A stretch of DNA of 37,701 bases from an uncultured Sediminibacterium sp. (lineage in GTDB: Bacteria > Bacteroidota > Bacteroidia > Chitinophagales > Chitinophagaceae), in NCBI GenBank assembly GCA_937907555.1, contig CALEST010000329.1, positions 1-37,701 on the forward strand, given 5' to 3'. The translations under genes were made by a program, and so were the position numbers. This document shows, in pieces, positions 1-6,401 of the stretch (position 1 is its first letter; each line of letters opens with the position of its first letter). The notes below the pieces were generated by a model, which ran no database searches, was not told the origin of the DNA, and was given only the letters and a program-made list of their open reading frames with translations.

Positions 1-312
1 ATTTTCCCAATTAAAATGTTTTACACTATTGAGGATAACCCAAAGAATGAAGTCCATGCTGGCGTTTGCGTGAGTTCAAGAATTTTCAAAAAAGCCAATG
101 ACCGAAACCGCGTTAAACGATTGTTGCGCGAAGTTTACAGAACACAGAAGCACCCGCTTTATGCTGCCATGAATCAAAAGACAGGGTCTTTGGATGTTTT
201 CTTTTTGTACATCGGCAAAGAGCTACCCGAGTTTACCGCACTAAAGGAAACCATGGAAAAAGTCCTGGAAAAATTGGTTCGAAAAATCAATGAAACCCCA
301 AGCCATGTGTAG
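1..312 (+). CDS. rnpA: Ribonuclease P protein component (5' end outside window)
   Basis: Protein subunit of RNase P, which binds the catalytic RNA and helps remove 5' leaders from pre-tRNAs. The family signature is plain: AxDRNRxKRLLRE in the segment KANDRNRVKRLLREVYR, preceded by VGVSV-like GVCVSSRIFKKA. The first ATG in the window is at 16, but the frame is open to base 1 and encodes IFPIK just before it. That matches the usual 'fPik' strand of RnpA, and the protein from base 16 (98 aa) is shorter than the usual 115-135 aa. I therefore read the gene as starting upstream of the window. It overlaps yidD by 23 bases, the common rnpA-yidD arrangement. Confidence 0.93.
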   Translation: MFPIKMFYTIEDNPKNEVHAGVCVSSRIFKKANDRNRVKRLLREVYRTQKHPLYAAMNQKTGSLDVFFLYIGKELPEFTALKETMEKVLEKLVRKINETPSHV

Positions 313-586
313 CAGTTGTAATAGCTCAATGACCGCTGAGAAAAACAGGCAAAACCAATTTTCCATTACCCGTTTGCTTGGGTATGTATTGATTCCATTT
401 ATTAAAGTATACCAATACATCATTTCTCCCGTGATGGGCCCCAAGTGCAGATTTGTACCTACTTGTTCTCAATACGGAGAAGAAGCCTTAAAAAAATACG
501 GGCTCTTTAAAGGAGGCTGGTTGCTTGTTAAGCGACTCAGCAAATGCAGACCTGGTGGCGGTTCTGGCTGGGATCCGGTTCCTTAA
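290..586 (+). CDS. yidD: Membrane protein insertion efficiency factor YidD
   Basis: Small membrane-associated protein of the DUF37/YidD family, linked to YidC-dependent membrane protein insertion. Seen: amphipathic/hydrophobic N-terminal segment (LLGYVLIPFIKVYQYIISP), then the family core CRFxPTCSQYxxEALxKYG and the C-terminal GGGSGWDPVP. It starts inside rnpA (23-base overlap). An in-frame ATG at 329 would give 85 aa, closer to the usual 70-85 aa, and avoids the odd MKPQAMCSSC leader, so the true start may be 329. It ends 2 bases before the stop of the convergent lipoprotein gene, with no terminator between them. Confidence 0.92.
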   Translation: MKPQAMCSSCNSSMTAEKNRQNQFSITRLLGYVLIPFIKVYQYIISPVMGPKCRFVPTCSQYGEEALKKYGLFKGGWLLVKRLSKCRPGGGSGWDPVP

Positions 587-588
587 AT

Positions 589-1185
589 TTATTCAGGCGC
601 AACAGTAAGCGCTCTGAGTTTAGTAATCATCTCTCTGATTTCCTTGATACTGTAAAAGCGATAGATTTCCGGATCTTTTCCATCTACTTTTTCTGCAGAA
701 CGCATTTGATGATAAGGTCCTACTACCTGAGCCAGTGGATTGCTGGTAATAAATGTTGCCTGGTTGGGTAGAATGAAATAATTCCTATTGGCGGTTGTTA
801 CATTTTTTCCCTCACTCAATAATTGCAGAGAATCAATTTTTTGAGCCAGGCTTTCCTGCGTAATTACTTTTTGTGCCTGAGAGGCACTGGTATAGGGTTG
901 ATAACTGCCGATGATGGTGTCATTTTTTACGTTGATAACATACAGCCCATTTTCTTTCAACTCAACGGTAGCTTCACCTGCCGGTGTATTGAGTTTAAAA
1001 CTGATATTGGCCTTGTTTACGGCTACCAGTTTTTCTTCATGACCTGCGCCGTCTTTTGCCTGAATGGTTCCTGCATTTAAATCCACTGTGGCATCTCCCT
1101 TACTCATGATGATAATGGTTTTATCATTACCGGCACAGGCGATTAATAAACTGCTTACAACAAAAAAGGCAAATAGGTTTTTCAT
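589..1185 (-). CDS. Lipoprotein of unknown function
   Basis: I do not recognise a family. The start chosen (1185) gives MKNLFAFFVVSSLLIAC, a short signal peptide with lipobox L-I-A-C. The upstream in-frame ATG at 1209 would place eight extra residues before the signal and overlap the sod terminator hairpin. The mature protein (about 180 aa) has a beta-rich N-terminal half with alternating Thr/Val/Lys stretches and a GHEEKLVAV segment. Its C-terminal half is more helical and ends KEIREMITKLRALTVAPE. No catalytic motif is visible. It is convergent with yidD and downstream of sod, but separated from sod by a terminator, so it probably has its own promoter. Likely an envelope lipoprotein; function unknown. 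Confidence 0.8.
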   Translation of the reverse strand: MKNLFAFFVVSSLLIACAGNDKTIIIMSKGDATVDLNAGTIQAKDGAGHEEKLVAVNKANISFKLNTPAGEATVELKENGLYVINVKNDTIIGSYQPYTSASQAQKVITQESLAQKIDSLQLLSEGKNVTTANRNYFILPNQATFITSNPLAQVVGPYHQMRSAEKVDGKDPEIYRFYSIKEIREMITKLRALTVAPE

Positions 1186-1196
1186 ACAACTATATT

Positions 1197-1232
1197 TAAA
1201 AAAAATCACGCTGCAGATACCTACAGCGTGAT
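1197..1232 (-). terminator. Rho-independent terminator of sod
   Basis: A 9-base inverted repeat, ATCACGCTG (1205-1213) with CAGCGTGAT (1224-1232) and a 10-base loop. On the minus strand it is followed by a run of about eight T (plus-strand A at 1198-1205). It lies 20 bases past the sod stop codon and just before the lipoprotein start. Confidence 0.8.
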
Positions 1233-1252
1233 GTGAAAATACAAGATTTTAT

Positions 1253-1858
1253 TTACTTGGCTGCTGCAAAACGCTCAGCAACTTTGCTCCAGTTAACTAC
1301 ATTCCAGAAAGCAGCTAAATAATCTGCTCTGCGGTTCTGGTATTTAAGGTAGTAAGCATGCTCCCAAACATCCGCACCCAAGATTGGTGTGCCTTTTACT
1401 TCAGCAATATCCATCAAAGGATTATCCTGATTAGGGGTTGAGCTTACTTCCAGCTTACCGTCTTTTACAATTAACCAGGCCCAACCGCTACCAAAACGAG
1501 TCATCCCTGCGTTTGCAAATTTTTCTTTGAACGCATCAAATGAGCCAAAAGCAGCATTGATGGCATCTGCTAATTCACCTGAAGGTGTTCCACCTGCATT
1601 GGCTGCAAGGCTTTCCCAGAAGAAAGTATGGTTCCAGTGACCGCCACCGTTATTGCGAACAGCAGGGCTAATGCTGCCTGCAGCTTTCACCAATTCTTCC
1701 AAAGACTTGCCTTCGTTGGGTGTACCAGCGATGGCTTTGTTTAAATTGTCAACATAAGCCTGATGGTGCTTACCATGGTGAATTTGCATGGTAGTAGTGT
1801 CGATATGTGGCTCAAGCGCATCGTGCGCATAGGGTAAAGGTGCTAGTGTAAATGACAT
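1253..1858 (-). CDS. sodA: Superoxide dismutase, Fe/Mn family (Mn-type residues)
   Basis: Dismutates superoxide to hydrogen peroxide and oxygen. At 201 aa it has the usual family length and no signal peptide, so it is cytosolic. Metal ligands are visible: His27 (MQIHHGKHH), His77 (GGGHWNHTFFW), and Asp163 and His167 (DVWEHAYY). The outer-sphere residues follow the manganese pattern: Gly72-Gly73 before H-x-N-H rather than the AAQ of iron enzymes, and Gln144 in TPNQDNPLM. I therefore favour Mn or cambialistic use over strictly Fe. It is transcribed alone, with a promoter box at 1893-1900 and a terminator at 1197-1232. The region upstream of the promoter is filled by palindromic repeats. Confidence 0.95.
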   Translation of the reverse strand: MSFTLAPLPYAHDALEPHIDTTTMQIHHGKHHQAYVDNLNKAIAGTPNEGKSLEELVKAAGSISPAVRNNGGGHWNHTFFWESLAANAGGTPSGELADAINAAFGSFDAFKEKFANAGMTRFGSGWAWLIVKDGKLEVSSTPNQDNPLMDIAEVKGTPILGADVWEHAYYLKYQNRRADYLAAFWNVVNWSKVAERFAAAK

Positions 1859-1892
1859 AATATTTCTATTTAAAATGTGTATGAATGAATTA

Positions 1893-1900
1893 CAAATTTA
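1893..1900 (-). promoter_or_regulatory. Bacteroidota-type -7 box upstream of sod
   Basis: Minus-strand TAAATTTG matches the TAnnTTTG consensus of the Bacteroidota primary sigma factor. It lies 34 bases upstream of the sod ATG. No convincing TTG -33 element is seen at the right spacing. Confidence 0.45.
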
Positions 1901-1967
1901 CGCGGCATTGGTTTAAATGGCTGTTAAATAAAGAAATAGTTTCGGAATTCGACAGTTCTTGTTTCCC

Positions 1968-2073
1968 GTTTGAACTAAAAGCCCACGTTCGCGGCCGATA
2001 ATTGCTTTGCCTGCCACACAAAACCCTTTCTCAAGCAATTATCGAATGCTCACTTAGTGCTTTTAGTTCAAAC
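1968..2073 (+). repeat. Palindromic element, copy 1 (nested inverted repeat)
   Basis: The outer arms are perfect 15-base inverted repeats: GTTTGAACTAAAAGC (1968-1982) and GCTTTTAGTTCAAAC (2059-2073). Inside lies a second perfect 12-base pair: CGATAATTGCTT (1996-2007) and AAGCAATTATCG (2033-2044), with a 25-base loop. The two stems are separated by unpaired sequence containing TCGCGGC on the left and AATGCTCACTTAGT on the right. The same internal-loop sequence recurs in copy 2 although the stem sequences differ. The stretch 1859-2327 holds no gene. This element lies upstream of sod. Confidence 0.8.
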
Positions 2074-2086
2074 AGATTAATCCAGC

Positions 2087-2182
2087 TCTCGAATGCAATC
2101 ATTTCTCGAATGCTCGCTTATTTTTTTTAAGACAGACAATACTATTTATTGCGAAATGCTCACTTAGTGCTTTGTTCAAAGC
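2087..2182 (+). repeat. Degenerate partial copies of the palindromic element
   Basis: Only the right-hand internal-loop motif is kept. TCGAATGCTCGCTTA at 2106-2120 and GCGAAATGCTCACTTAGT at 2151-2168 match the TCGAATGCTCACTTAGT of copy 1 at 2042-2058. The second is followed by GCTTTGTTCAAAGC, which resembles the outer arm GCTTTTAGTTCAAAC of copy 1. A further short direct repeat, TCTCGAATGC, occurs at 2087-2096 and 2104-2113. No matching left halves are visible, so these look like truncated or decayed copies. Confidence 0.6.
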
Positions 2183-2209
2183 TTTAAGAATCATGTCGCA
2201 TGTTCTCAT

Positions 2210-2317
2210 ATTGCTCAAATAAATACTGAGCGAGCATTCGAGGATTGCATGCATAATTAAATATTACGTTACGTGAATTCAATCCTCGGCCGCGAGTGAA
2301 GTGTTTATTTGAGCAAT
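2210..2317 (-). repeat. Palindromic element, copy 2 (opposite orientation)
   Basis: The outer arms are ATTGCTCAAATAAA (2210-2223) and TTTATTTGAGCAAT (2304-2317), a perfect 14-base inverted repeat extended by two more pairs after one mismatch. The inner arms are CGAGGATTG (2239-2247) and CAATCCTCG (2280-2288), with a 32-base AT-rich loop. Read on the minus strand, TCGCGGC precedes the inner stem and AATGCTCGCTCAGT follows it. That is the same layout and internal-loop sequence as copy 1, with unrelated stem sequences. It begins about 10 bases beyond the tadA stop codon, so it would lie in the 3' end of that transcript. Confidence 0.78.
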
Positions 2318-2327
2318 GTACAGCGAA

Positions 2328-2774
2328 TTATCGCTTCGCTCTGAAAAAAGAACGCATGAGAAATGCGCAGTCGGCTTCTAAAATGCCGGAGATTAATTCT
2401 GTCTTGGGATGAAAGGGCCACTGTTCTTTGGTGAGGTGTTTGTAACCATTCTTTTCGTCGGATGCTCCGTAAACAATGCGCCCTAACTTACCCCAATAAA
2501 TAGCGCCGCAGCACATGAGGCAGGGTTCTACGGTTACGTAAAGGGTGGCTTCTGGTAAGTATTTGGCGCCTAGTGAGCTATAGGCAGAAGTAAGGGCCAG
2601 TATTTCTGCGTGCGCTGTTGAATCGTTCAGCAGCTCCACCTGGTTGTGGGCTCTTGCAATGATTTGATTGTTCATTACCACCACTGCACCCACGGGTACT
2701 TCATCCGCATCAAAAGCCAGCTGGGCTTCTTTCAATGCCTGTTGCATGAAGTACTCGTGGTTCAGGGTTTGCAT
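2328..2774 (-). CDS. tadA: Nucleoside deaminase, tRNA adenosine deaminase type
   Basis: Zinc-dependent deaminase of the CDA fold. TadA converts the wobble adenosine of tRNA-Arg(ACG) to inosine. The zinc site is complete: His55-Ala-Glu57 (STAHAEILAL) and Pro84-Cys85-x2-Cys88 (VEPCLMCCGA). The 148-aa length, the VPVGAVVV entry motif and the MRSFFRAKR basic C-terminus all fit TadA, though a guanine deaminase-like member cannot be excluded from sequence alone. Its ATG overlaps the stop of the DUF1080 gene (TAATG), so it is translationally coupled to a sugar-catabolic operon. The palindromic element copy 2 follows directly downstream. Confidence 0.88.
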   Translation of the reverse strand: MQTLNHEYFMQQALKEAQLAFDADEVPVGAVVVMNNQIIARAHNQVELLNDSTAHAEILALTSAYSSLGAKYLPEATLYVTVEPCLMCCGAIYWGKLGRIVYGASDEKNGYKHLTKEQWPFHPKTELISGILEADCAFLMRSFFRAKR

Positions 2775-3538
2775 TATAATTCCTTAATTTCAATATTGCG
2801 GAACCATACATCGTCTCCATGGTCCTGCAGGGCAATATGTCCGCTAAAAGTTCTGCCGAATCCAGACATGGTTTTGAATTTGCTGTTGGCAATTAAGTTA
2901 AACCATGCATCGTCTCCGTAAGTGGTTTTTACCGTAGTAACGCCATTGAGTTTTAATTCCAGTGTTCCGTTTTTAGCAATAATTTCTGCTTTGTTCCATT
3001 CACCCACTGGTTTTACAGCAGTGTCTGGTCCTTCAATTAAATCGTACAGATCACCGGCGCGGTGTTTTCTGATTTTTGCATCCGGATGTCCGCCATTGTC
3101 CAGCACTTGCATTTCAGGTCCGGTATGCCAAACAGCTTTGTATTTTGCCGGGTCGTTTTGTGCCCAGAAAATAATGCCACTGTTGCCATTTTTAGATACC
3201 TTCCACTCTAAACGAAGATGAAAATTCTCGAATGATTTTTCGTGAATAATATCACCTCCGCCCAGTTTTTGTTCCTTCTTTGCTTTTGAGTCTAAGAACA
3301 AAACTCCGTCTTCTACTTTCCATGCGCTTCCAATGCTGTCTTTCGAATAGGTTTTCCAGCCATTGGTGGTTTTGCCATCAAACAGTTTAATCCATTTCGC
3401 TTTCGCGGGATTGGGACTGGCTGTTAGCGGAACTGTGACATTGTTTACAGAAGCAGATGACGGCAATAGTTTTTTGCTGTTAACTGAAGCTGTTATTAAA
3501 GCAGCTCCAATTGCAGTAACCCATAGTAGTTGATTCAT
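2774..3538 (-). CDS. Secreted DUF1080 protein, 3-keto-disaccharide hydrolase family
   Basis: DUF1080 (PF06439) is a concanavalin-like beta-jellyroll. Members have been shown to act on 3-keto-glycosides, cleaving or eliminating the glycosidic bond. Seen: an N-terminal hydrophobic signal (MNQLLWVTAIGAALITASV), then KLFDGKTTNGWKTY, the family's opening motif. Next come NSGIIFWAQ, GPEMQVLDNGGHPDA and the C-terminal HIALQDHGDDVWFRNIEIKEL, all hallmark strands. At 254 aa it is a single-domain protein acting in the periplasm or at the surface. It sits 5 bases after the cytochrome c gene and overlaps tadA by one base. The neighbourhood (GMC dehydrogenase, Gfo/Idh/MocA, isomerases) supports a 3-keto-sugar role; the exact substrate is not visible. 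Confidence 0.9.
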   Translation of the reverse strand: MNQLLWVTAIGAALITASVNSKKLLPSSASVNNVTVPLTASPNPAKAKWIKLFDGKTTNGWKTYSKDSIGSAWKVEDGVLFLDSKAKKEQKLGGGDIIHEKSFENFHLRLEWKVSKNGNSGIIFWAQNDPAKYKAVWHTGPEMQVLDNGGHPDAKIRKHRAGDLYDLIEGPDTAVKPVGEWNKAEIIAKNGTLELKLNGVTTVKTTYGDDAWFNLIANSKFKTMSGFGRTFSGHIALQDHGDDVWFRNIEIKEL

Positions 3539-3543
3539 GTGGC

Positions 3544-3936
3544 TTACTTAAGTAATAAAACATATTTAACCATGGCTTTGGCATCCTCTTCGCTGATTTG
3601 TGGATGCGGAGTCATTGGAACTTCTCCCCAAACACCTTTACCGCCTTTGATGATTTTACCAGCCAACATGCTGATATTTTCTTCCGTTGCTTCATATTTG
3701 TTTGCTACATCCTTATAAGAAGGTCCGATTAATTTATCGTTTACTTTATGACAGGTTAAGCAATCTGATTTTCCTACCAGCTCCAATCCCTTTGTATAGT
3801 CCGGATTGCTGCTAAGGTCTGCTACAGGAGCCGCTGCTGCTGGTTCAGCTGCTTTCTCTTCTTTCTTTTCTTCACTACCGCCGCAAGCTGCAGCTACCAA
3901 TCCGGTAATGGCAAATAGCACTAAGTACTTTTTCAT
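3544..3936 (-). CDS. Lipoprotein c-type cytochrome (single haem)
   Basis: Small electron carrier anchored by a lipid. The signal peptide ends in lipobox A-A-A-C18. A linker rich in Glu, Lys, Ala and Pro (residues 21-40) follows, then a class I cytochrome domain. Haem attachment is Cys59-Leu-Thr-Cys62-His63, and the distal axial ligand is probably Met108 in EVPMTPHP. Family knowledge: such small cytochromes accept electrons from periplasmic FAD sugar dehydrogenases. The likely donor here is the GMC/small-subunit pair encoded in the divergent operon, which is inference from context. It is preceded by a 50-base gap after the isomerase gene, in which I see only a weak 5-base hairpin, so it is probably co-transcribed. 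Confidence 0.93.
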   Translation of the reverse strand: MKKYLVLFAITGLVAAACGGSEEKKEEKAAEPAAAAPVADLSSNPDYTKGLELVGKSDCLTCHKVNDKLIGPSYKDVANKYEATEENISMLAGKIIKGGKGVWGEVPMTPHPQISEEDAKAMVKYVLLLK

Positions 3937-3986
3937 AATCTTTCGTTTAAATGGTGATATGCTACCTGATAGTAGCGTGGTTAAAG

Positions 3987-5042
3987 TTAGTTGATACCTA
4001 AGATTGTTTTATTAAAATTTTCATCAGAACCCGTACCGGCAAAATCATCAAAGGTTTTATCGGTTACACGGATGATATGCTGTTGAATAAATGGTGCACC
4101 TTCTGCTGCACCGGTTTCTGGATGCTTCAGCGCACATTCCCATTCCATTACCGCCCAACCTGTATAGTTGTATTGAGCCAGCTTGCTGAAAATGGTTTTG
4201 AAATCTACCTGTCCGTCTCCCAAAGACCTGAATCTGCCTGCTCTTTCTACCCAACCCTGATAGCCACCATAAACACCCTGTTTTCCTGTTGGATTAAACT
4301 CGGCATCTTTTACATGGAACATTTTAATGCGCTCATGGTAATGGTCTATATAGGCTTTATAGTCCAGGCATTGCAATACGAAGTGAGAGGGATCATACAA
4401 CAGACAAGCACGTGGATGGTGGTTTACTTTTTCTAAAAACATTTCATAAGTAACGCCATCATGCAAATCTTCACCCGGATGAATTTCATAGCAAAGGTCA
4501 ACACCATTGGCATCAAACTCATTGAGTATGGGCATCCATCTTTTGGCTAATTCTGTAAAACCGGTTTCTACCAATCCGGCAGGTCTTTGTGGCCAGGGAT
4601 AAACCGTTTGCCACAACAAAGCTCCGCTGAAAGTGGCGTGGGCGTTGAGTCCCAGGTTTTGTGAAGCTTTGGCTGCATATTTTAATTGCTGCACCGCCCA
4701 CTCCGTTCTGGCTTTGGGATTGCCTCTTAATGCTTCGGGTGCAAAACCATCAAATAGTGCATCATATGCGGGGGTTACCGCTACCAGCTGTCCCTGCAAG
4801 TGCGTGGATAGCTCAGTGATTTCCAATCCTGCGGCGGCTACAATCCCCCTGATTTCATCTGCATAGGTTTTGCTTTCTGCTGCTTTTTGTAAATCAATAC
4901 AACGGGCATCCCAGGAAGGAATCTGTACTCCTTTAAAACCCAATGATGCCGCCCACTGACAAATAGATGCCAATGAATTAAACGGGGCTGTGTCGCCCAT
5001 GAACTGTGCCAGGAAAATCCCTGGTCCTTTAATATTGGTCAT
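3987..5042 (-). CDS. Sugar phosphate isomerase/epimerase family (cytosolic TIM barrel)
   Basis: Xylose-isomerase-like TIM barrel (AP endonuclease family 2 fold) of 351 aa. Metal-site segments typical of the family are present: CYEIHPGEDLHDG (Glu and His), ACLLYDPSHFVLQ (Asp and His), MFHVKDAEF (His), and a late Glu in WAVMEWECALK. No signal peptide is visible, so it should act in the cytosol, unlike its two exported paralogues in the other arm of the locus. It lies 3 bases after the Gfo/Idh/MocA gene; such pairs usually work on the same keto-sugar or inositol-like intermediate. The precise substrate cannot be read from the sequence. Confidence 0.87.
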   Translation of the reverse strand: MTNIKGPGIFLAQFMGDTAPFNSLASICQWAASLGFKGVQIPSWDARCIDLQKAAESKTYADEIRGIVAAAGLEITELSTHLQGQLVAVTPAYDALFDGFAPEALRGNPKARTEWAVQQLKYAAKASQNLGLNAHATFSGALLWQTVYPWPQRPAGLVETGFTELAKRWMPILNEFDANGVDLCYEIHPGEDLHDGVTYEMFLEKVNHHPRACLLYDPSHFVLQCLDYKAYIDHYHERIKMFHVKDAEFNPTGKQGVYGGYQGWVERAGRFRSLGDGQVDFKTIFSKLAQYNYTGWAVMEWECALKHPETGAAEGAPFIQQHIIRVTDKTFDDFAGTGSDENFNKTILGIN

Positions 5043-5045
5043 GAA

Positions 5046-6212
5046 TTATATTTTATGTTCGGTCCACTTTACATCTGAGTTGGCAGATGCTACTACATTG
5101 TCAATAAATGCCATCCCTCTGATTCCATCTTCTACGCCTGGAAAATCCAGCTGTTCTTTGGTTGGGGTGCGTCCTTCAATTTTAGCCTGTACGGTTGCCG
5201 CAAAGTTTTTATAGATATTGGCAAATGCTTCCAGGTATCCTTCCGGATGTCCGCCCGGCGTTCTGCAATTACTGGTGGCAAAGCTAGACAGGCGATCGGT
5301 GTAATTGGCTCCTGCACGTAAAATCTGCATGGGTGCTTCCAGCCATTTTACAATTAAGGTATTGGGTTCCATCTGTGCCCATTCCAAACCTCCTTTTTCT
5401 CCGTACACCCTTATTTTTAGTGCGTTCTCTTCTCCTGCTGCTACCTGTGATGCCATCAATACACCCGATGCTCCATTGTTAAAATGCAACAAAACAGCGC
5501 CATCATCGTCCAGCATTCTTCCTTCAACCTTGGTATTCAGGTCTGCACAAATCTTGCTGATCTGTGCACCGGTTACATATTCAGCCAGGTGTGCTGCGTG
5601 GGTGCCAATATCTCCCATGCTGCCACTTTTTCCCGATTTTTTCGGATCAGTTCTCCAGGCCGCCTGTGCATTTCCTTCTCTCTCGCTTAGTTTACTTAAC
5701 CAGCCCTGAGGATACTCCACCCAAACTTTTCTGATTTTGCCCAATGCGCCATCGGCTACCATTGCCCTTGCCTGTTTTACCATTGGATAACCGGAATAGG
5801 TATGGGTTAAACATAAGGTAAGTCCTGTTTCTTCTACTTTGGCTTTTAATTGTTTGGCTTCATCCAGCGTAAACGTGATGGGCTTTTCAATTACTACATG
5901 AAAGCCATTTTCCAACGCCATCATGGCCGGTGCAAAATGGGCGAAGTTGGGCGTAACGATGGTTACAAAATCCATTCTTTTGTCTGCAGGCAATGCTGCT
6001 TCTTTCGTAATCATTTCGTCATAAGTCATATAAATGCGATCCTGAGGCAGGAACAACATTTCTCCGGATTCCTGCGCTATGGTTGGATTAATGCTCAATG
6101 CACCACATACCAGTTCTATTTGTCCATCCATATTGGCTGCTAAACGGTGGATTGCTCCAATAAAAGCATCTTTACCCCCGCCAATCATTCCCATTCTTAA
6201 TTTTCTGGCCAT
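5046..6212 (-). CDS. Gfo/Idh/MocA family oxidoreductase (cytosolic)
   Basis: NAD(P)-dependent sugar dehydrogenase/reductase of 388 aa. The N-terminal Rossmann fold starts at RMGMIGGGKDAFIGAIHR, a variant of the usual GxGxxG. VVIEKPITFTLDEAKQL carries the family Glu-Lys-Pro motif with the active-site Lys. GSMGDIGTHAAHLAEY carries the His of the catalytic site. There is no leader peptide. It is the first gene of the leftward sugar operon and divergent from the exported isomerase at 6402, across a 189-base region containing a 15-base palindrome. Predicted role: oxidation, or reduction of a 3-keto sugar, in the cytosol; the direction and substrate are inference. Confidence 0.9.
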   Translation of the reverse strand: MARKLRMGMIGGGKDAFIGAIHRLAANMDGQIELVCGALSINPTIAQESGEMLFLPQDRIYMTYDEMITKEAALPADKRMDFVTIVTPNFAHFAPAMMALENGFHVVIEKPITFTLDEAKQLKAKVEETGLTLCLTHTYSGYPMVKQARAMVADGALGKIRKVWVEYPQGWLSKLSEREGNAQAAWRTDPKKSGKSGSMGDIGTHAAHLAEYVTGAQISKICADLNTKVEGRMLDDDGAVLLHFNNGASGVLMASQVAAGEENALKIRVYGEKGGLEWAQMEPNTLIVKWLEAPMQILRAGANYTDRLSSFATSNCRTPGGHPEGYLEAFANIYKNFAATVQAKIEGRTPTKEQLDFPGVEDGIRGMAFIDNVVASANSDVKWTEHKI

Positions 6213-6260
6213 AATTATATTTTTTAATTTATTGTTTGGATAAGCGCCTCTAATTTAATC

Positions 6261-6275
6261 ATAATCGCCGATTAT
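6261..6275. promoter_or_regulatory. Palindrome in the divergent promoter region (candidate operator)
   Basis: ATAATCG-C-CGATTAT is a perfect 7-1-7 inverted repeat. It lies 48 bases upstream of the leftward Gfo/Idh/MocA start and 126 bases upstream of the rightward isomerase start. This is where a shared regulator of both sugar operons could bind. No regulator gene lies nearby. The rest of 6213-6401 is AT-rich with no clear TAnnTTTG box on either strand. Confidence 0.35.
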
Positions 6276-6401
6276 ATTCATTTAATAAAGGTGAATCATT
6301 CTTGTTATTTGTTCACCGAATCAAACAGCTTCTTGAACATTTTATATATTTCATGGAAGTTTACTGCAAACAAATAATTATATTAGGGTTCTGAATGCTG
6401 T

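Noticed and set aside
16..312. rnpA starting at the first ATG in the window
   Set aside because: The frame is open upstream and encodes FPIK, typical of the RnpA N-terminal strand; the gene is cut by the window edge.
1186..1209. Longer N-terminus for the unknown lipoprotein
   Set aside because: It would put residues before a perfect signal peptide and overlap the sod terminator.
1968..2073. Integron attC-type recombination site
   Set aside because: The nested stems with an unpaired spacer recall attC, but the R'/R'' core GTTRRRY/RYYYAAC is not at the ends. No integrase or cassette array is present and the second copy is in opposite orientation.
2042..2182. CRISPR array from recurring GAATGCTCACTTAGT
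   Set aside because: Only a few imperfect copies with unequal spacing; they are internal-loop parts of palindromic elements, and no cas genes are nearby.
3961..3976. Terminator between isomerase and cytochrome c genes
   Set aside because: Only a 5-base stem (GCTAC/GTAGC) without a T-run; too weak.
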